Shown here: positions 9,013 through 15,697 of the stretch, piece by piece
How the letters are laid out: each line of letters opens with the position of its first letter
How positions within the stretch are numbered: position 1 is the first letter of the stretch
Source of the DNA: Ruminococcus sp.
GTDB lineage: Bacteria > Bacillota_A > Clostridia > Oscillospirales > Ruminococcaceae
Length of the DNA: 23,228 nucleotides
Direction of reading: 5' to 3'
Assembly: GCA_017418765.1 (NCBI GenBank)
Contig: JAFOMV010000022.1
Coordinates: forward strand, 1-23,228
The notes under the pieces: generated by a model
What the model saw: the letters and a program-made list of their open reading frames with translations, nothing else
Database searches by the model: none
Told to the model about the DNA's origin: nothing
Position numbers and translations under genes: made by a program

Positions 9013-9822
9013 TTATCCAAATACGTAGTATCTTCCGTCTTTTTCTGCAAATACTATTTCGTATGCGCTTACGAGAAGTGATTCATCACCATGCTCATCC
9101 GAAGCCATGATATAGAACTCTCCATCGTAGATCTTATCTACTTCCTTTTTGAGCTTTTCGTAGTAGCCTTCACCGAGCACATCAGAGAAGCTTTCAAAAT
9201 ATGCTTCAAGATTATCCTTGTCCTCCTCATACTGCTGAGGAACATCCATCTTTATGCGTGTTACCTTGAATTCGCCCTTCATGTTCTCTGCAAGATTGGT
9301 ACAGTTTGTTCCGAAAGATGTCTTCATATCATACTCAAACTCTTTTTTCAGATACTCATCCATCTTCTCAACGTATTCAGGATATGCACAGCTTGTATAT
9401 GCTGTGTAGTCTGCATCGGCAAATGAATTGAAGTACGCTTCAAGTGTAAGCATGAGTTCTTCGGGGAATTCCTCCTCATTGTAATAGAACTTGACACCGC
9501 TGTCGCTTTCGTGGTAAGCGCCCAGCTCTGCTTCCTTTTCGTCCCCGGCAGGTGTTACGGTCTTTCCTATTTTTCCTAAAACAGGAGCCTTGTCAGCGAC
9601 TTTTGCTTTTTCGATGCGCTCCATGATCTTCTCGTTGTAGCCTTCACGATCAAATGCTTCAGTCTCAGACTCGGTATCTTCATTTTCAGAAGCGTTGTCC
9701 TCGCTTTCATCTGATACAGCGGAAGAATCGCTTTCATCGTTCTTCTTGTTTTCGCAGCCGGCAAATGTACCGAAGCACATTACGGTACCGAGCAGAAGTG
9801 CTGTGAGTTTTAACTTATTCAT
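9013..9822 (-). CDS. Putative lipoprotein, second of a three-gene set
   Basis: A 269-residue lipoprotein with lipobox FAGC (Cys23) and a very acidic, Ser/Glu-rich linker (about residues 25-65) that should hold the domain away from the membrane. The C-terminal part again has a helix-like LMLTLEAYFNSFADADYTAY segment and ends in DGRYYVFG, matching the layout of its downstream neighbour and suggesting an old duplication. The start is set by AAGGAGGAGG seven bases or fewer upstream; the open frame extends 27 codons further into the preceding gene. Function unknown. Confidence 0.87.
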   Translation of the reverse strand: MNKLKLTALLLGTVMCFGTFAGCENKKNDESDSSAVSDESEDNASENEDTESETEAFDREGYNEKIMERIEKAKVADKAPVLGKIGKTVTPAGDEKEAELGAYHESDSGVKFYYNEEEFPEELMLTLEAYFNSFADADYTAYTSCAYPEYVEKMDEYLKKEFEYDMKTSFGTNCTNLAENMKGEFKVTRIKMDVPQQYEEDKDNLEAYFESFSDVLGEGYYEKLKKEVDKIYDGEFYIMASDEHGDESLLVSAYEIVFAEKDGRYYVFG

Positions 9823-9838
9823 GTGGTCCTCCTCCTTT

Positions 9839-10510
9839 TCATCCGAGCTTGCCCATAGCAGAAGCCCATGCAGCAGCGGCGGATCCTTCGGGAGCATACA
9901 CAATCAGCCCCGGCAGATCTTCAAGTCCCCAGCTTTCATAAGCAAGATCGGGATTCATTATAGTCAGTGAAGTCATCCCCTCACAGGCTGTGAAGGCTTC
10001 CTCCTGAACACGTGTTACTGTAGCGGGCAGCGTCATTTCCGATAAGCTGACACATCCCACGAATGCTCCCCTCTGTACCTCTTTCAGGTTTGCAGGGATA
10101 TTTATCTGAGAAAGCGAGCCGCAGTCCATGAAAGCGCCCTCGCCGATTATATCGACGCTTTCGGGAAGCGTAACGGATTCAAGCTGATAGTTTGCCTCAA
10201 AGCAGTAAAATCCTATCTCGCAGACAGGTGTACCCTCTATCTCGGCAGGTATCTCAACATTTGCAGCTTCTCCCTTATATTTGGTGACGATGGTCCTGCC
10301 TTCGTATATCTCGTAATCGAAAACATCGCCTTCCTCGATATTGCGTTCTCTTACTGAAACAAGGGGCTCATATGTCTCCAGCTCTGTTGCAGCCTCAGTT
10401 TCAGGCTGTACTTCTTCAGATATCTGAGACTGTGTCTCAGCCGCCTTGCTGCATCCTACAGCCATAGCGGCTGCGGAAGCAAGCAGAAGTGTCAATAAAG
10501 TCTTTTTCAT
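9839..10510 (-). CDS. BspA-type LRR lipoprotein, first of a three-gene set
   Basis: A 223-residue lipoprotein: signal sequence with lipobox AVGC (Cys20), Glu/Thr-rich spacer (about 21-55), then a short LRR_5/BspA-like region with repeats of the form LP-x-SV-x-x-IG-x-GAF-x-x-C from about 85 to 190. The C-terminus resembles the usual BspA end, APEGSAAAAWA. It therefore should be an extracytoplasmic, membrane-tethered binding protein. GAGGGG lies upstream of the ATG at 10508-10510; the open frame extends further without a ribosome binding site. Its stop lies 16 bases before the next lipoprotein start, at the edge of that gene's ribosome binding site, indicating one transcript. No dockerin is present, unlike the LRR protein at 4668. 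Confidence 0.88.
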   Translation of the reverse strand: MKKTLLTLLLASAAAMAVGCSKAAETQSQISEEVQPETEAATELETYEPLVSVRERNIEEGDVFDYEIYEGRTIVTKYKGEAANVEIPAEIEGTPVCEIGFYCFEANYQLESVTLPESVDIIGEGAFMDCGSLSQINIPANLKEVQRGAFVGCVSLSEMTLPATVTRVQEEAFTACEGMTSLTIMNPDLAYESWGLEDLPGLIVYAPEGSAAAAWASAMGKLG

Positions 10511-10632
10511 AATATATCCCCTCAAACTGCTTATAGCATGATGGTTTTGTGGCGAAATGATAAACTTTTCAGGAATACGGACAGAAATGTGTCTCACGCT
10601 CCGCCGCAGTCTCTGCTTTCTTATAGCTGAAC

Positions 10633-12465
10633 TTACTGATTCTTAGCAGCGTTTCCTCTTATCTTTGCTCTCTGCTGATTGCTGAGTATCCTCTTTCTGA
10701 TACGGAGAGACTCAGGAGTTACCTCAAGAAGCTCGTCGTCAGCAAGGAATTCCAGACAGTCCTCAAGGCTGAGAACTCTCGGAGGCACAAGGCGGAGTGC
10801 GTCATCGCTTCCGCTTGCACGGGTATTTGTAAGGTGCTTCTTCTTGCATACGTTAACAACAAGGTCTTCTACCTTTGGTGAAGCACCTACTATCATGCCC
10901 TCATATACGGGAGTGCCTGAAGTGATAAAGAGCTGACCTCTTTCCTGAGCGTTGTAGAGACCATAAGTAACAGCCTCGCCTGTCTCAAAGGAAACAAGTG
11001 AACCTGTGTTTCTGCGCTCGATATCGCCCTTATATGGCTGATAGCTGTCGAACACATGGCTCATGATGCCCTCGCCCTTTGTATCGGTAAGGAATTCGCT
11101 CTTGTAGCCGAAAAGTCCTCTTGCAGGTACGAGGAATTCTATCCTTGTACGTGTACCCTGCGGGTGCATATCCACCATTTCGCCCTTACGTGCGCCTATC
11201 TTCTCCATAACTGAGCCTACGCAGTCAGCAGGAACATCGATAACAAGACGCTCTATAGGCTCTGTTCTCTCGCCGTTTTCGCCTGTCTTGAACAGTACAC
11301 GCGGAGTCGATACTGAAAGCTCATAGCCTTCACGGCGCATATTCTCGATGAGGATGGAGAGGTGCATCTCACCTCTGCCTGCAACACGGAATGCGTCTGT
11401 ATTCTCAGTCTCCTCAACACGGAGAGAAACGTCTTTGAGAAGTTCCTTGAAAAGTCTCTCACGGAGCTGACGGGAAGTAACGAATTTACCTTCCTTGCCT
11501 GCGAAGGGGCTGTCATTTACTGCGAAAGTCATTTCAACTGTAGGTTCGCTTATCTTAACGAAAGGCAGCGGCTCGGGAGTATCTGGAGCGCAGATAGTAT
11601 CGCCGATGGTTATGCCTTCGATACCTGATATCCATACGATATCGCCCACTGTAGCCTCCTGTACGGGAACACGGTTAAGTCCCTGTATCTGGAGAAGTGA
11701 AACTATCTTGGAGTTGTAATTCTTCTTTGAGCCTGTGTAATCACAGACAGTGACCGGCTGGTTTACCTTGATGTTGCCTCTTACGATACGGCCGATACCG
11801 ATACGTCCTACATACTCATTGTAGTCGATAGAAGAAATGAGCATCTGGAGCGGCTCATCAGGCTCGCCCTTAGGAGGCTCTATGTAGTTGATGATAGTGT
11901 CGAAAAGCGGCTTTAAGTCTGTACCTGCTTCGTACTGGCTGAGGGATGCAGTACCGCTTCTGCCTGAGCAGAAAAGCAGAGGAGATTCAAGCTGTTCTTC
12001 GTTAGCATCAAGGTCAAGGAGAAGTTCAAGAACTTCATCGCCTATCTCGTCAAGGCGAGCATCAGGACGGTCTATCTTGTTTACGACAACGATTATCTTA
12101 TGGCCCATTTCAAGAGCCTTTGAGAGTACGAAACGTGTCTGCGGCATAGGGCCTTCAGCGGCGTCAACAAGCAGGAGAACGCCGTCAACCATTTCCAGTA
12201 CACGCTCAACCTCTCCGCCGAAGTCAGCATGGCCGGGGGTGTCGATGATATTTATCTTGATATCGTTGTACATTACGGAAGTATTCTTCGCAAGGATCGT
12301 GATACCTCTTTCACGCTCGATGTCGTTTGAGTCCATAACTCTCTCGGCAACAGCCTGATTCTCACGGAACACACCGCCCTGCTTGAGCATTTCGTCAACG
12401 AGGGTAGTTTTACCGTGGTCAACGTGGGCAATAATGGCGATGTTTCTTAAATCTTCTCTTATCAT
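10633..12465 (-). CDS. typA: Ribosome-associated GTPase TypA/BipA
   Basis: A translational GTPase of the EF-G/LepA class that binds the ribosome and supports growth and ribosome assembly under stress. The 610-residue product has all G motifs: G1 AHVDHGKTT (13-21), G2 RGIT (53-56), G3 DTPGH (75-79), G4 NKID (129-132) and G5 SGRSG (167-171). A beta-barrel domain, two EF-G-like domains and the TypA-specific C-terminal domain follow, with GLFGYKSEF and the lysine-rich KKKHLTN segment. Length is normal. GGAGGAAAG lies ten bases before the ATG. It appears to be transcribed alone or with the small gene at 12612-12977 upstream. Confidence 0.97.
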   Translation of the reverse strand: MIREDLRNIAIIAHVDHGKTTLVDEMLKQGGVFRENQAVAERVMDSNDIERERGITILAKNTSVMYNDIKINIIDTPGHADFGGEVERVLEMVDGVLLLVDAAEGPMPQTRFVLSKALEMGHKIIVVVNKIDRPDARLDEIGDEVLELLLDLDANEEQLESPLLFCSGRSGTASLSQYEAGTDLKPLFDTIINYIEPPKGEPDEPLQMLISSIDYNEYVGRIGIGRIVRGNIKVNQPVTVCDYTGSKKNYNSKIVSLLQIQGLNRVPVQEATVGDIVWISGIEGITIGDTICAPDTPEPLPFVKISEPTVEMTFAVNDSPFAGKEGKFVTSRQLRERLFKELLKDVSLRVEETENTDAFRVAGRGEMHLSILIENMRREGYELSVSTPRVLFKTGENGERTEPIERLVIDVPADCVGSVMEKIGARKGEMVDMHPQGTRTRIEFLVPARGLFGYKSEFLTDTKGEGIMSHVFDSYQPYKGDIERRNTGSLVSFETGEAVTYGLYNAQERGQLFITSGTPVYEGMIVGASPKVEDLVVNVCKKKHLTNTRASGSDDALRLVPPRVLSLEDCLEFLADDELLEVTPESLRIRKRILSNQQRAKIRGNAAKNQ

Positions 12466-12508
12466 GTTATTCTTTCCTCCAACACGGAAAACGGGAAAAA
12501 CAAGACCT

Positions 12509-12531
12509 CACAGCGCTGTCAGACAGCTGTG
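12509..12531 (-). other. Hairpin and T-run in the typA leader
   Basis: On the minus strand CACAGC/GCTGTG with an inner TGT/ACA forms a nine-pair stem with a two-base bulge, followed by AGGTCTTGTTTTT. It lies about 45 bases upstream of the typA ATG and could act as an attenuator or as a terminator for the upstream small gene. A second hairpin, ACAAAGC/GCTTTGT (12577-12599), lies between them. Confidence 0.4.
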
Positions 12532-12611
12532 CTCCCGCTTTCGGTTTAATATTTATCCTTCTTTAGGCAGCACGGTACAAAGCCTGTGGTATGCTTTGTG
12601 CGGTGTCATAT

Positions 12612-12977
12612 TTATTCACGGTCTATATATACATCCAGCTTTTCCTCGACAGCTCTTTGAAAGAGCTCTACCATAGCGTCATAGCAGTCGGAGCGGCGAG
12701 GATACTTCATCTTGTTTCTGTTGATAGCAGTAAGCTGCTGAAGCGCTTTTTTGCAGTTAGGCACCTTCCAGTGCTCGTCATCATAATCGAGAGCGAGCTG
12801 GTAGTATTCTGCAAGACATTCCCAGCCTTTTTCGGAATATGGAATGAGCGACATTATATCATCAAAGTAGCCCGCCCATACATGCAGCCTTTCGATGACT
12901 TCATCGTGGTCTGTCAGGCAGAAAATGAATTTTTTCTCACCCTCAAATCTGTCATAGAAACGTTTATCATCTTTCAT
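12612..12977 (-). CDS. Small hypothetical protein upstream of typA
   Basis: A 121-residue predicted cytoplasmic protein with no signal or membrane segment. It is rich in charged and aromatic residues and looks mostly helical (FYDRFEGEKKFIF at the start, WECLAEYYQLALDYDDEHW in the middle). AAGGCGG lies seven bases before the ATG. A longer plus-strand frame overlaps it, but that one has no ribosome binding site and an unlikely composition. The gene reads in the same direction as typA, 146 bases upstream, with two hairpins in the gap. I do not recognise the family. Confidence 0.65.
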   Translation of the reverse strand: MKDDKRFYDRFEGEKKFIFCLTDHDEVIERLHVWAGYFDDIMSLIPYSEKGWECLAEYYQLALDYDDEHWKVPNCKKALQQLTAINRNKMKYPRRSDCYDAMVELFQRAVEEKLDVYIDRE

Positions 12978-13395
12978 AAATCATCCGCCTTTTCTATTTT
13001 ACAGGGAATCTGTTACCGGCATTTTAAGCAGTCCGCATCATCAGCTGATAGATGGGCGCTGAAAAACCGGAGGTACAAAAAATGGTGTATACCTGGTCAA
13101 CTGTAGCGAAAGACCAGCCGTTTTGGATCGAGCCGAGGCTGCCCGTACATATGGTTTCTCTTTATGGTCCATAATATTCGTGCCCCTTGTTTACGCATCA
13201 AAGCCTGTACCATCGAAAGCAGCAGTATCCGCATTATCGTGGAAACATTATCCTGTTTGCTCAAAGCCTTTCTGTTACGGCATTATTTAAAAGCTTCAAC
13301 AGAATATTCCCGTATCGCCGCAGTTCAATCGTTAATCTACTATACTTTATTTAACGATTCAAGAAATATTTAATGCAAATCATCTTTTTTTCCGG
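12978..13395. other. Intergenic stretch, no convincing gene
   Basis: About 400 bases between the small hypothetical gene and the tRNA terminators. It contains a 30-codon plus-strand frame (13082-13174) with CCGGAGGT nearby, and a perfect inverted repeat at 13327-13359, each described separately. No longer frame has a ribosome binding site or protein-like composition. Confidence 0.5.
13327..13359. promoter_or_regulatory. Inverted repeat, possible operator
   Basis: AATCGTTAA (13327-13335) and TTAACGATT (13351-13359) are perfect inverted copies separated by 15 bases. The spacer contains TATACT, a fair -10 element. The arrangement suits a repressor site over a promoter, but no gene is clearly placed to use it. 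Confidence 0.35.
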
Positions 13396-13398
13396 ACA

Positions 13399-13430
13399 TA
13401 AAAAAGTCCTTGCGGTGAAAGCAAGGTACT
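13399..13430 (-). terminator. Second terminator-like hairpin beyond the tRNA genes
   Basis: On the minus strand CCTTGC (13421-13426 region) pairs with GCAAGG (13408-13413 region), AGT/ACT extends the stem across a bulged base, and TTTTTT follows. It lies 66 bases beyond the main tRNA-Tyr terminator and would catch read-through. Confidence 0.6.
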
Positions 13431-13493
13431 TCTTTTAATGCAGCGAAACATGGCTTAGCGTCTTTTGGATAGTACATACAGACAAAACAAATC

Positions 13494-13525
13494 AAAGTAA
13501 AATAGCCCCGATTTTGCTCGGGGCT
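13494..13525 (-). terminator. Terminator of the tRNA-Thr/tRNA-Tyr unit
   Basis: Read on the minus strand, AGCCCCGA pairs with TCGGGGCT (13504-13511 and 13518-13525) around a six-base loop, followed by the T-rich ATTTTACTTTG. It begins four bases past the encoded CCA of tRNA-Tyr. Confidence 0.85.
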
Positions 13526-13528
13526 TAG

Positions 13529-13614
13529 TGGTGGGAGAGGATGGATTTGAACCATCGAAGCATGAAAGCAACAGATTTACAGTCTGCCCCCTTTGGCCAC
13601 TCGGGAACTCTCCC
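13529..13614 (-). tRNA. tRNA-Tyr (GTA)
   Basis: The 86-base gene includes an encoded CCA. The acceptor GGGAGAG pairs with CTCTCCC, the anticodon loop CTGTAAA carries GTA, the T-arm has GGTTCAAATCC, and the long variable arm is typical of bacterial tRNA-Tyr. It lies 35 bases downstream of tRNA-Thr and shares its transcript. Confidence 0.97.
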
Positions 13615-13649
13615 ATATGAAGTGCATGATCTTCATTTAAGCAAAATAA

Positions 13650-13725
13650 TGGAGCTGGTGGACGGACTCGAACCCCCGACCTGCTGATTACAAATCAGCT
13701 GCTCTACCAACTGAGCTACACCAGC
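13650..13725 (-). tRNA. tRNA-Thr (TGT)
   Basis: The 76-base gene includes an encoded CCA. The acceptor GCTGGTG pairs with CACCAGC, the D-arm has AGCTCAGTTGGTAGAGC, the anticodon loop TTTGTAA carries TGT, and the T-arm has GGTTCGAGTCC. It lies about nine bases after the predicted transcription start. Confidence 0.98.
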
Positions 13726-13740
13726 GCTTATTGCTTAATT

Positions 13741-13769
13741 ATTATATCACACTTCATTTGATTTGTCAA
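13741..13769 (-). promoter_or_regulatory. Consensus promoter for tRNA-Thr/tRNA-Tyr
   Basis: On the minus strand TTGACA (13764-13769) and TATAAT (13741-13746) are both perfect and 17 bases apart, as expected for a very strong housekeeping promoter of stable RNA. Confidence 0.93.
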
Positions 13770-13823
13770 GTACTTTTTTCAATTTTTTCAAAAAAATTTT
13801 TGAAGCATTTGAGAAAAGTGAAG

Positions 13824-13897
13824 TCGAGGCGACAGGACTTGAACCTGCGGCATCTTGCTCCCAAAGCAAGCACTCTACCAAACTGAGCTACGCCTCG
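13824..13897 (-). tRNA. tRNA-Pro (TGG)
   Basis: The 74-base gene has the acceptor CGAGGCG/CGCCTCG, the anticodon arm CTTGC-TTTGGGA-GCAAG with anticodon TGG, and the T-loop GGTTCAAGTCC. CCA is not encoded: the discriminator A is followed by CTT, so it must be added after transcription, unlike in the two neighbouring tRNA genes. No clear GC-rich terminator follows; there are only AT-rich T-runs before the next promoter. Confidence 0.96.
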
Positions 13898-13932
13898 CTG
13901 TGATTTTCATGTCCTTGCCGGACAGCTTTTAT

Positions 13933-13961
13933 ATTATATCAAAACATCCAGAGAAAGTCAA
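13933..13961 (-). promoter_or_regulatory. Promoter for tRNA-Pro
   Basis: On the minus strand TTGACT (13956-13961) and TATAAT (13933-13938) are 17 bases apart. The start would fall about 30 bases before the mature tRNA; the leader contains a small GTCC/GGAC hairpin. Confidence 0.9.
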
Positions 13962-14040
13962 GGCTATTTTTAGCTATTTGTACGCTTGCATAAAAATATG
14001 TTCAGATTCAGCCTTGTTATGCACGATATCGACAAGGCTA

Positions 14041-14070
14041 TAATAAAAAGGGGAACAAAACGCTCCCCTT
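14041..14070 (-). terminator. Terminator of the acidic membrane-anchored protein gene
   Basis: On the minus strand AAGGGGA pairs with TCCCCTT (14064-14070 and 14048-14054) over a nine-base loop, followed by TTTTATTA. It lies 11 bases past the stop codon. Confidence 0.88.
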
Positions 14071-14081
14071 GCATACATCAA

Positions 14082-14381
14082 TTACTTCTTAAAAGCATCC
14101 TTTACATCATCAGCAAAGTCCTCAGCCGCATCCTTGATATCTTCTGCGGTATCCTTTATCTCCTCTGCTGCGTTCTCAGCAGCATCCTTGATATCCTCGG
14201 CTGTTTCCTTGACGGAATCCTCTGTGATCTCGAAATCAACGTCATCTGCATCGAAATCATCGAAATCATCGTAATCGTCGTCATCATAATCTGAACCCTT
14301 ATCCTTGAGAGCCTTTGCGGCAACGTATCCTACAGCTGCTGCTGCACCTGCAGCAAGAATAGCAACTAAAAATTTATTCAT
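14082..14381 (-). CDS. Small membrane-anchored acidic helical protein (YtxH-like)
   Basis: A 99-residue protein with one N-terminal membrane segment (about residues 4-24, rich in Ala and Gly, ending VAAKALKDK), an Asp-rich stretch (about 30-50), and a C-terminal amphipathic helix of near-repeats of the type ETAEDIKDAAE and DTAEDIKDAAE. This layout resembles YtxH-type proteins and LEA/apolipoprotein-like helical repeats seen in Firmicute stress and envelope proteins; the function is not known. GAGGAG lies upstream of the ATG at 14379-14381. A promoter (14498-14526) with a leader of about 110 bases and a strong terminator show it is a single-gene unit. Confidence 0.85.
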   Translation of the reverse strand: MNKFLVAILAAGAAAAVGYVAAKALKDKGSDYDDDDYDDFDDFDADDVDFEITEDSVKETAEDIKDAAENAAEEIKDTAEDIKDAAEDFADDVKDAFKK

Positions 14382-14497
14382 TTTAAACTCCTCTTTTCTC
14401 CGCAAGAATATTTTTAGATGTTCAAGGCGTTCACATATTATCAGGACGCCATCAGCTTACCGAGCCGCTTGCGATCAGGTCACGATAATCCTTATAT

Positions 14498-14526
14498 ATT
14501 ATACCATACTAATTTCAGAATTTCAA
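14498..14526 (-). promoter_or_regulatory. Promoter of the acidic protein gene
   Basis: On the minus strand TTGAAA (14521-14526) and TATAAT (14498-14503) are 17 bases apart. The promoter lies just past the rsmE stop codon and points to the 14082-14381 gene. Confidence 0.82.
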
Positions 14527-14530
14527 CTCC

Positions 14531-15253
14531 TTACATATTATTTGTTAAAAACATCAAAATTGACAATGCGGTTATTGGTGCAGTTTCACAACGGAGAATA
14601 CGCCTGCCGAGCCATATCCTTTCTGCGCCTGCATTGACCATGATATCCGCTTCCTCCTGATCGAAGCCTCCTTCGCTGCCTATAACAAGCCCCACGTTCT
14701 TTGCTCCTGACAGATCGGCATCGGCAAAGGATAAGCCTCCCTCCTCCTCGTAAAGCAGGAGTGTCCTGTCCATTTCTCCCATCATTTTAACAGCTTCCCT
14801 GAAGCCTGCTATCGGTGCGACTTCGGGTATCATTCCCCTGCCTGACTGTTTTGCAGCTTCGGCGGCTATTTTGTTAAGTCTCGGCAGTTTCTTTGCAAAA
14901 TCCTTGTCATCAGGGCGTGATATGCACCTTCTCGTCAGTATGGGAACTATTCTTGCAGCGCCCAGTTCAACGCTTTTCTGTATGATATACTCCAGCTTAT
15001 CCAGCTTCGGGACAGCCTGAAAAAGCGTCACTTGTATATCAGGTTCAGCTGCACAGGGATGTTTCTCCAAAAGTTCAAGGCAGACCGCATCCGCCGTGAT
15101 CGAGGATATAGCGCAGTTATAGTCGATACCGTGACAGCATACTGTTATTTCTTCGCCTTTTTTCATCCTGAGTGAACGTCCTATATGATTGGCATCACTG
15201 CCGCTGAGGACTATGTTTTCTTCGTCTGTTACTTCTGCAAAAAATCTCGGCAT
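14531..15253 (-). CDS. rsmE: 16S rRNA m3U1498 methyltransferase (RsmE)
   Basis: Methylates N3 of U1498 in 16S rRNA using S-adenosylmethionine; a SPOUT-fold enzyme of the cytoplasm. The 240-residue product has a PUA-like N-terminal domain (about 1-68) with HIGRSLRM, then the SPOUT domain with KLDKLEYIIQKSVELGA, the EAAKQSGR motif (132-139), the cofactor-binding GSEGGF (192-197) and the knot segment LGRRILRCETAP (215-226). Length is typical. The start codon at 15251-15253 has only a modest AAGGCGAG upstream. It has its own promoter and does not appear to share a transcript with the next gene. Confidence 0.95.
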   Translation of the reverse strand: MPRFFAEVTDEENIVLSGSDANHIGRSLRMKKGEEITVCCHGIDYNCAISSITADAVCLELLEKHPCAAEPDIQVTLFQAVPKLDKLEYIIQKSVELGAARIVPILTRRCISRPDDKDFAKKLPRLNKIAAEAAKQSGRGMIPEVAPIAGFREAVKMMGEMDRTLLLYEEEGGLSFADADLSGAKNVGLVIGSEGGFDQEEADIMVNAGAERIWLGRRILRCETAPITALSILMFLTNNM

Positions 15254-15308
15254 TTCTGCACTCGCCTTTCCGCAGCAGAGATCATCATCTGCTGCCCTTT
15301 ATAATAGG

Positions 15309-15350
15309 TAGCGCCGCAGTATTCGTGTTTGCAGGAACTGTGCGGCGCAC
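15309..15350 (-). other. Hairpin in the rsmE leader
   Basis: GCGCCGCA (15311-15318) and TGCGGCGC (15341-15348) are inverted copies 22 bases apart, just after the predicted rsmE transcription start. It could stabilise the leader or regulate it; no known leader RNA is recognised. Confidence 0.45.
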
Positions 15351-15364
15351 CTTAGCTTATACAT

Positions 15365-15393
15365 ATTATAACGCATATCGCAAAACAATGCAA
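15365..15393 (-). promoter_or_regulatory. Promoter of rsmE
   Basis: On the minus strand TTGCAT (15388-15393) and TATAAT (15365-15370) are 17 bases apart, about 110 bases before the rsmE start codon. Confidence 0.78.
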
Positions 15394-15539
15394 GTTCATT
15401 CCGTATCCGCCGATACTCAATCTAATGTGAAGGCGTAAAACGGAAGTTATGACAGCACAAAATCTTCTGCCGACGGTTTATTTTCTCCACTTTTGGTAGG
15501 ATGCAACTCCTGTTAATATAGACAAATTTTCCACCTTTT

Positions 15540-15697
15540 TTTGCACATTGTGACGATTTTATGAATTATTCGTATAATTTCATTGTATTGTAATAATTAT
15601 GTAACCTCTTTGTAATCTATAATGTACTTAAAAATTGTATAATATAAGTACAACATATTATAGGCCTCATGACTTTTTGGAAAGAAGTGTGATAACT
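15540..15697 (+). promoter_or_regulatory. AT-rich control region of the GH9 gene
   Basis: Three perfect TATAAT boxes (15573-15578, 15618-15623, 15638-15643) lie upstream of the GH9 start, but none has a consensus -35 at normal spacing. TTGTGA (15548-15553) is 19 bases from the first box, and TTGTAA (15588-15593) is 17 bases from TGTAAT (15611-15616). Several weak promoters or dependence on an activator fit this. Nothing else is recognised between the rsmE promoter and the GH9 gene. Confidence 0.45.

Noticed and set aside
12591..13106. 171-codon plus-strand frame opposite the small gene upstream of typA
   Set aside because: It has no ribosome binding site and is antisense to a better-supported frame with AAGGCGG at good spacing.
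13370..13555. 61-codon minus-strand frame running out of tRNA-Tyr
   Set aside because: It begins inside the tRNA gene and crosses two terminators; its internal ATG has no ribosome binding site.
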